Of a DNA stretch of 64,000 bases, positions 60,478-64,000 are shown in pieces. How positions within the stretch are numbered: the first letter of the stretch is position 1; the number at the start of each line of letters is the position of its first letter. The position numbers and the translations under genes were made by a program. Source of the stretch: Falsiroseomonas sp051860665 (GTDB taxonomy: Bacteria > Pseudomonadota > Alphaproteobacteria > Acetobacterales > Acetobacteraceae); NCBI RefSeq assembly GCF_051860665.1, contig NZ_JBHYDM010000008.1, forward strand, positions 136,581 to 200,580, written 5' to 3'. The notes under the pieces were generated by a model. It saw only the letters and a program-made list of their open reading frames with translations. It made no database searches and was not told the DNA's origin.

Positions 60478-60660
60478 GCCCGCATGGTCCGCGGCGCCGC
60501 CGGGCCGGTCAATCCTGCGCCAGGGGGCCGGCCGGGGCTCTCCGGGCAATCCTATCGTCAAAGCAACGTCATGGAAGGTTGCAAGCTTCGTCGGGGCCTG
60601 ACTAACCTGCCATCGGGAAAAAGGCGGACCGGAGAACCGGCCGTGAGGGAGGAGGTTCGG

Positions 60661-62019
60661 ATGGCATTCGACGGGATGAGCCGGCGCGATGTGCTGCGCG
60701 CCAGTGCCTTGGCCACCGTGGCGGGAAGCACGCTTGCCGCCCCCGCGGTGCATGCCCAGGCGACCACCACGCTGCGCTGCGGCTTCTGGGACCACTGGGT
60801 TCCGGCCGGCAACGGCATCATGCGCGAGCTCTGCGCCGAATGGGGGCGCAACAACCGGGTCGATGTGCAGGTGGATTTCATCACCTCCGTCGGCAACCAG
60901 AACCTGCTAACCATCGCCGCCCAGGCCCAGGCCCGCAGCGGCCACGACATCCTCTCCTTCCCGACCTGGGAGCCCTCGGCCCATGCCAGGCTGCTGGAGC
61001 CGGTGGATGACGTGATCGGCCGGCTGGTCGCGAAATATGGCCCGATCAATCCGGCGGCCGAGTTCCTGGCCAAGCGGGAAGGGGCCTGGCGCGCCATTCC
61101 GGCTGTCTCCGGCACGCAGCAGAAGCCCTGCCTGGCGCGCTTCGACCTGCTGCAGGAACATGCCGGCCTCGATGTCCGCGCCATGTATCCGGCGGAGGAC
61201 CGCACCGGCCCGGGTGTCGATCAGTGGAACTGGGATACCTTCCTGACGGCGGCCGAGAAGTGCCACGGCGCCGGCTTCTCCTTCGGCCTGCCGATGGGCA
61301 GCTTCACGGATGCGGTGGACTGGGTGGGCGCGCTGTTCCGCAGCTACAACGCCAAGTTCATCGACGAGAGCGGCACCGTGACGGTCCGCCGCGACCCCGG
61401 CGTGCGCGCCGGCCTGGAATACCTGGTGAAGCTGGCGCGCTTCCTGCCGAACGACGTCTGGGCCTGGGACGATGCCAGCAACAACCGCGCGCTGATCTCC
61501 GGCCGCTCCGCCCTCATCTTCAACCCGCCCTCCACCTGGGCGGTGGCCAAGCGCGACGCGCCGGCGGTGGCGGAGAAGTGCTGGACCTTCCCGATGCCGG
61601 CCGGCCCGGCCGGGCGCTTCACGCCCTACCTGCCGTATTTCTGGGGCATCTGGTCCTTCAGCCGGAACAAGGGGCCGGCCAAGCAGCTGCTGGAATTCCT
61701 CTCCGACCGCACCTCCGCCGAGCGGCAGACGACGACCAGCAGCGGCTACGACATCCCGCCCTTCGGCACCATGGCGAATTTCGACATCTGGCGCACCGAA
61801 GGCCCGCCCGTCGGCGTCGTCTACAACTACCCGCTGAAGCCGCACCACAATGCGACGCAATCCGTCGCCTTCGCCCCGGCGCCGGCGGAAATCGCCGTGC
61901 AGGCCTATAACCAGGCGATCAATACCAAGCTGGTCGCCCGCGTATCCCAGGGCGGCGAGACGATCGACCAGGCGCTGACCTGGGCCGAGCGCGAGCTGCG
62001 CAATTTCGCCCGCGGCTGA
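60661..62019 (+). CDS. carbohydrate-type ABC transporter substrate-binding protein
   Basis: 452 residues. The twin-arginine signal MSRRDVLRASALATVAGSTL ends near AVHAQ; the mature protein, TTTLRCGFWDHWVPAGNGIM and DILSFPTWEPSAHARLLEPV, has the extracellular-solute-binding family-1 layout used for sugars and polyols. GGGAGGAGG precedes ATG 60661. A transcription terminator follows before the permease genes, so the binding protein is probably made in excess. Confidence 0.88.
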   Translation: MAFDGMSRRDVLRASALATVAGSTLAAPAVHAQATTTLRCGFWDHWVPAGNGIMRELCAEWGRNNRVDVQVDFITSVGNQNLLTIAAQAQARSGHDILSFPTWEPSAHARLLEPVDDVIGRLVAKYGPINPAAEFLAKREGAWRAIPAVSGTQQKPCLARFDLLQEHAGLDVRAMYPAEDRTGPGVDQWNWDTFLTAAEKCHGAGFSFGLPMGSFTDAVDWVGALFRSYNAKFIDESGTVTVRRDPGVRAGLEYLVKLARFLPNDVWAWDDASNNRALISGRSALIFNPPSTWAVAKRDAPAVAEKCWTFPMPAGPAGRFTPYLPYFWGIWSFSRNKGPAKQLLEFLSDRTSAERQTTTSSGYDIPPFGTMANFDIWRTEGPPVGVVYNYPLKPHHNATQSVAFAPAPAEIAVQAYNQAINTKLVARVSQGGETIDQALTWAERELRNFARG

Positions 62020-62030
62020 ACCGCCTGACC

Positions 62031-62065
62031 GGGGCGGGGCGCAACACGGCGTCCCGCCCCTTTTT
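62031..62065 (+). terminator. intrinsic terminator between the binding-protein and permease genes
   Basis: Arms GGGGCGGG (62031-62038) and CCCGCCCC (62053-62060) are followed directly by five T residues. Twelve bases after the binding-protein stop, it looks like a partial terminator that lets the permease genes be expressed at a lower level. Confidence 0.72.
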
Positions 62066-62091
62066 GCAGCCGCATCTGGGGAGAAGCGCGC

Positions 62092-63018
62092 ATGGCGGCG
62101 GATGGCAGCATGCTGGCGGGGCGAAGCGAGGGGGTGACCTCCCTCCAGAGGTTCACGCGACGGCGATCGACCATCGCCTTCCTGATGACCCTGCCGCTGA
62201 TCATCGTGATCGGCGGGCTGGTCGCCTATCCGGCCCTCTATGCCATGTATCTCTCGACGCTGAACCGCACCATGGTGCGGAACATCGGCCTCGAGAACTT
62301 CGCCATTCTGCTGGATACGGACACCTTCTACATGGTGATCCTGCAATCCTGCATCTTCGCCGTCAGCGCCGTGCTGCTGAAGGCGCTGATCGGCTTCTGG
62401 CTGGCCCATATGCTGCACGACATCCCCGCCAAGGGGCAGCGCAAGTGGCGCGGCATGCTGCTGATCCCCTGGGTGATCCCGCCGGCGCTGTCCACGCTCG
62501 GCTGGTGGTGGATGTTCGACCCCAGCTATTCCTCGATCAACTACCTGCTGAACGTCTTCGCGGTGCCCTCCGTGCCCTGGCTGGGCGAGCCCTGGTGGGC
62601 GCGCGTCTCCGTCATCATCGTGAATGTCTGGTACGGCGCGCCCTTCTTCATGATCATGTACCTGGCCGCGCTGAAATCCGTGCCGGAGCAGCTGTATGAG
62701 GCCGCGGCCATCGACGGCGCCACCGGCTTCCAGCGGCTGCGCTACGTGACCCTGCCGATGATGCGCAACATCATCAGCATCACCGTGCTGTTCAGCCTGA
62801 TCGTCACCTTTGCCAACTACGACATTGTTCGAGTCCTGACGAATGGGGGGCCGCGCGACCTGACGCATGTCTTCGCCACCTACGCCTTCCAGGTGGGCAT
62901 CCTGTCCGGCAACGTGCCGCGCGGCGCCGCCGTCTCCCTCTTCATGTTCCCGCTGCTGGCGATCTTCGCCTTTTTCGTGCTGCGCGGCGTAACCCGCCGG
63001 AACAAGGAGGAAGCGTGA
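62092..63018 (+). CDS. ABC transporter permease, MalF-like (sugar)
   Basis: 308 residues with six membrane helices, first FLMTLPLIIVIGGLVAYPAL. The EAA loop YEAAAIDGATGFQRLRYVTL and the closing region MFPLLAIFAFFVLRGVTRRN fit the MalF/UgpA class. It is followed by its partner permease with one base between, and the ATPase is presumably elsewhere. Confidence 0.9.
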   Translation: MAADGSMLAGRSEGVTSLQRFTRRRSTIAFLMTLPLIIVIGGLVAYPALYAMYLSTLNRTMVRNIGLENFAILLDTDTFYMVILQSCIFAVSAVLLKALIGFWLAHMLHDIPAKGQRKWRGMLLIPWVIPPALSTLGWWWMFDPSYSSINYLLNVFAVPSVPWLGEPWWARVSVIIVNVWYGAPFFMIMYLAALKSVPEQLYEAAAIDGATGFQRLRYVTLPMMRNIISITVLFSLIVTFANYDIVRVLTNGGPRDLTHVFATYAFQVGILSGNVPRGAAVSLFMFPLLAIFAFFVLRGVTRRNKEEA

Positions 63019-63019
63019 G

Positions 63020-63916
63020 ATGAGCGCGAGCGGTGCCACCCGTGACCTGCCCGGCCTCTACCACAAGGCGGGCAGCCTTTCCTCCGAACGCCGCTGGGCG
63101 CTGTGGACGGCCTATATCTCGCTGATCTTCGCCGCCATCATCTTCCTGGCGCCGCCGGTCTACATGTTCATCACCAGCCTGAAGACCAGCGCGGAAGTCG
63201 CCAACCTCTCCGGCAACCCCTGGCTGGTGCGCAACCCGACGCTGGAGAACTACACCGCCATCCTCGGCAACCCGACCTTCCTGACCTTCTTCTGGAACAG
63301 CGCGAAGATCACCTTCTGCGTCGTGCTGCTGACCATGGTGATCTCGACCCTCGCCGCCTTCGCCCTGGCACGCATGCGCTTCTGGGGCAGCCAGGCGCTC
63401 GCCACCGGCGTCTTCCTGACCTACCTGATCCCGGAAACGCTGCTCTTCATCCCGCTCTACCAGATCGTCGGCGGGCTCGGGCTGCTGAACTCCTCCTGGG
63501 GCCTCGTCGTTGTCTACCCGACACTCACCGTGCCCTTCTGCACCTGGATCATGATCGGCTACTTCGCCTCCATCCCCAAGGAACTCGACGAAGCCGCCCT
63601 GATCGACGGCGCCAGCTGGTCGCAGATGCTGCTGAAGATCTTCATCCCCGTGGCCCTGCCCGGCATCATCGCCGCCACCATCTTCGCCTTCACCGTCTCC
63701 TGGGCCGCCTTCGTCTACCCGACCGCCTTTGTCACCACGCCGGACCAGATGCCGCTGACCATCGGCGTCGTCTCCCAGCTCGTGCGCGCCGATACCTTCG
63801 CCTGGGGCCAGATCATGGCCGGCGCCCTCCTCGCCGCCCTCCCACCCGTCATCGTCTACGCCTTCCTCATGGACTACTACATCGCCGGCCTCACCGCCGG
63901 CGCGACGAAGGGCTAG
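63020..63916 (+). CDS. ABC transporter permease, MalG-like (sugar)
   Basis: 298 residues. AAGGAGG lies 9 bases before ATG 63020. Six membrane helices (first AYISLIFAAIIFLAPPVYMF), EAA loop LDEAALIDGASWSQMLLKIF and the closing YAFLMDYYIAGLTAGATKG match the MalG class. It completes the importer membrane pair. Confidence 0.9.
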   Translation: MSASGATRDLPGLYHKAGSLSSERRWALWTAYISLIFAAIIFLAPPVYMFITSLKTSAEVANLSGNPWLVRNPTLENYTAILGNPTFLTFFWNSAKITFCVVLLTMVISTLAAFALARMRFWGSQALATGVFLTYLIPETLLFIPLYQIVGGLGLLNSSWGLVVVYPTLTVPFCTWIMIGYFASIPKELDEAALIDGASWSQMLLKIFIPVALPGIIAATIFAFTVSWAAFVYPTAFVTTPDQMPLTIGVVSQLVRADTFAWGQIMAGALLAALPPVIVYAFLMDYYIAGLTAGATKG

Positions 63917-63953
63917 CGGGGTGAGGATGGGCGCTGGTGGCGCTGCGTGGTTC

Positions 63954-63974
63954 GCAGGGGGCGCCGCCCCCTGC
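63954..63974 (+). terminator. hairpin after the importer operon
   Basis: GCAGGGGG-CGCCG-CCCCCTGC forms an eight-base perfect stem 37 bases after the permease stop. It is followed by a C-run in place of T, so it may be a terminator or a dispersed GC-rich hairpin. Confidence 0.45.
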
Positions 63975-64000
63975 ACCCCCCCCCAAAGGACAAAGGGCCC

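Noticed and set aside
63954..64000. C-rich tract at the right edge as an origin or attachment site
   Set aside because: It is simply a short hairpin followed by a run of C, with no supporting gene or repeat in the window.

Overview
This is a very GC-rich bacterial chromosome segment. Codon use, the alphaproteobacterial MotA/MotB pair, the RamB-type regulator beside isocitrate lyase, and the mix of ABC importers, DUF1345 and DUF6522 proteins suggest an alphaproteobacterium, most likely an Acetobacteraceae (Roseomonas-like). That assignment is inference; the window contains no rRNA or other phylogenetic marker.

Positions 1-10885 are the early end of a Mu-like transposable prophage. A plus-strand repressor faces a tightly packed minus-strand early operon: ner, a ParB-like gene, small unknowns, transposase A, ATPase B, a zinc-ribbon-like protein, a DnaA-domain-IV-like protein, Gam, GemA, an ASCH-like protein, and a gene running off the left edge. 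The prophage terminus lies inside an FAD-linked oxidase gene, and the terminal TGA of the phage stops the truncated reading frame. The rest of the prophage and the 3' end of the oxidase lie to the left of the window.

From 12.0 to 19.5 kb is a plus-strand uptake and catabolic operon: an alpha/beta hydrolase, an NMT1/SsuA-type ABC importer (binding protein, ATPase, permease), an intact paralogue of the broken oxidase, a 2-oxoglutarate/Fe(II) dioxygenase and a CocE-type hydrolase. Its 3' end overlaps the convergent arsenic operon. That operon (19.4-26.6 kb, minus strand) has seven genes: a cysteine-containing PadR regulator, a flavoprotein with a cysteine-pair tail, ArsK, ArsO, an ArsR-ArsC fusion, the ArsJ-associated GAPDH, and ArsJ. 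Together they can reduce arsenate and export arsenite, and can also make and export 1-arseno-3-phosphoglycerate.

Upstream of it, on the same strand (26.7-35.8 kb), is a four-gene tripartite RND efflux operon of the MdtABC plus outer-membrane-channel type. A giant secreted RTX protein with metallophosphatase/5'-nucleotidase domains follows (36.1-40.3 kb, plus). Next comes a pair made of a GvpL/GvpF-like protein and a membrane-anchored alanine-rich protein with seven 32-residue repeats (40.3-43.4 kb, minus).

The right part is mixed chromosomal content: a D-lactate-dehydrogenase-like gene divergent from a PfkB kinase, a GH8 endoglucanase beside an unknown gene, a hotdog thioesterase, a DUF6522 protein, a hybrid histidine kinase, motA/motB, and the glyoxylate-cycle pair of a RamB-like regulator and aceA. 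aceA is followed by a 62-residue protein with an internal duplication. After that come cytochrome b561, a DUF1345 protein, a serine/threonine-dehydratase-like enzyme, a DadA-like oxidase, and a carbohydrate-type ABC importer whose ATPase is not in the window. No tRNA, rRNA or CRISPR array was seen.
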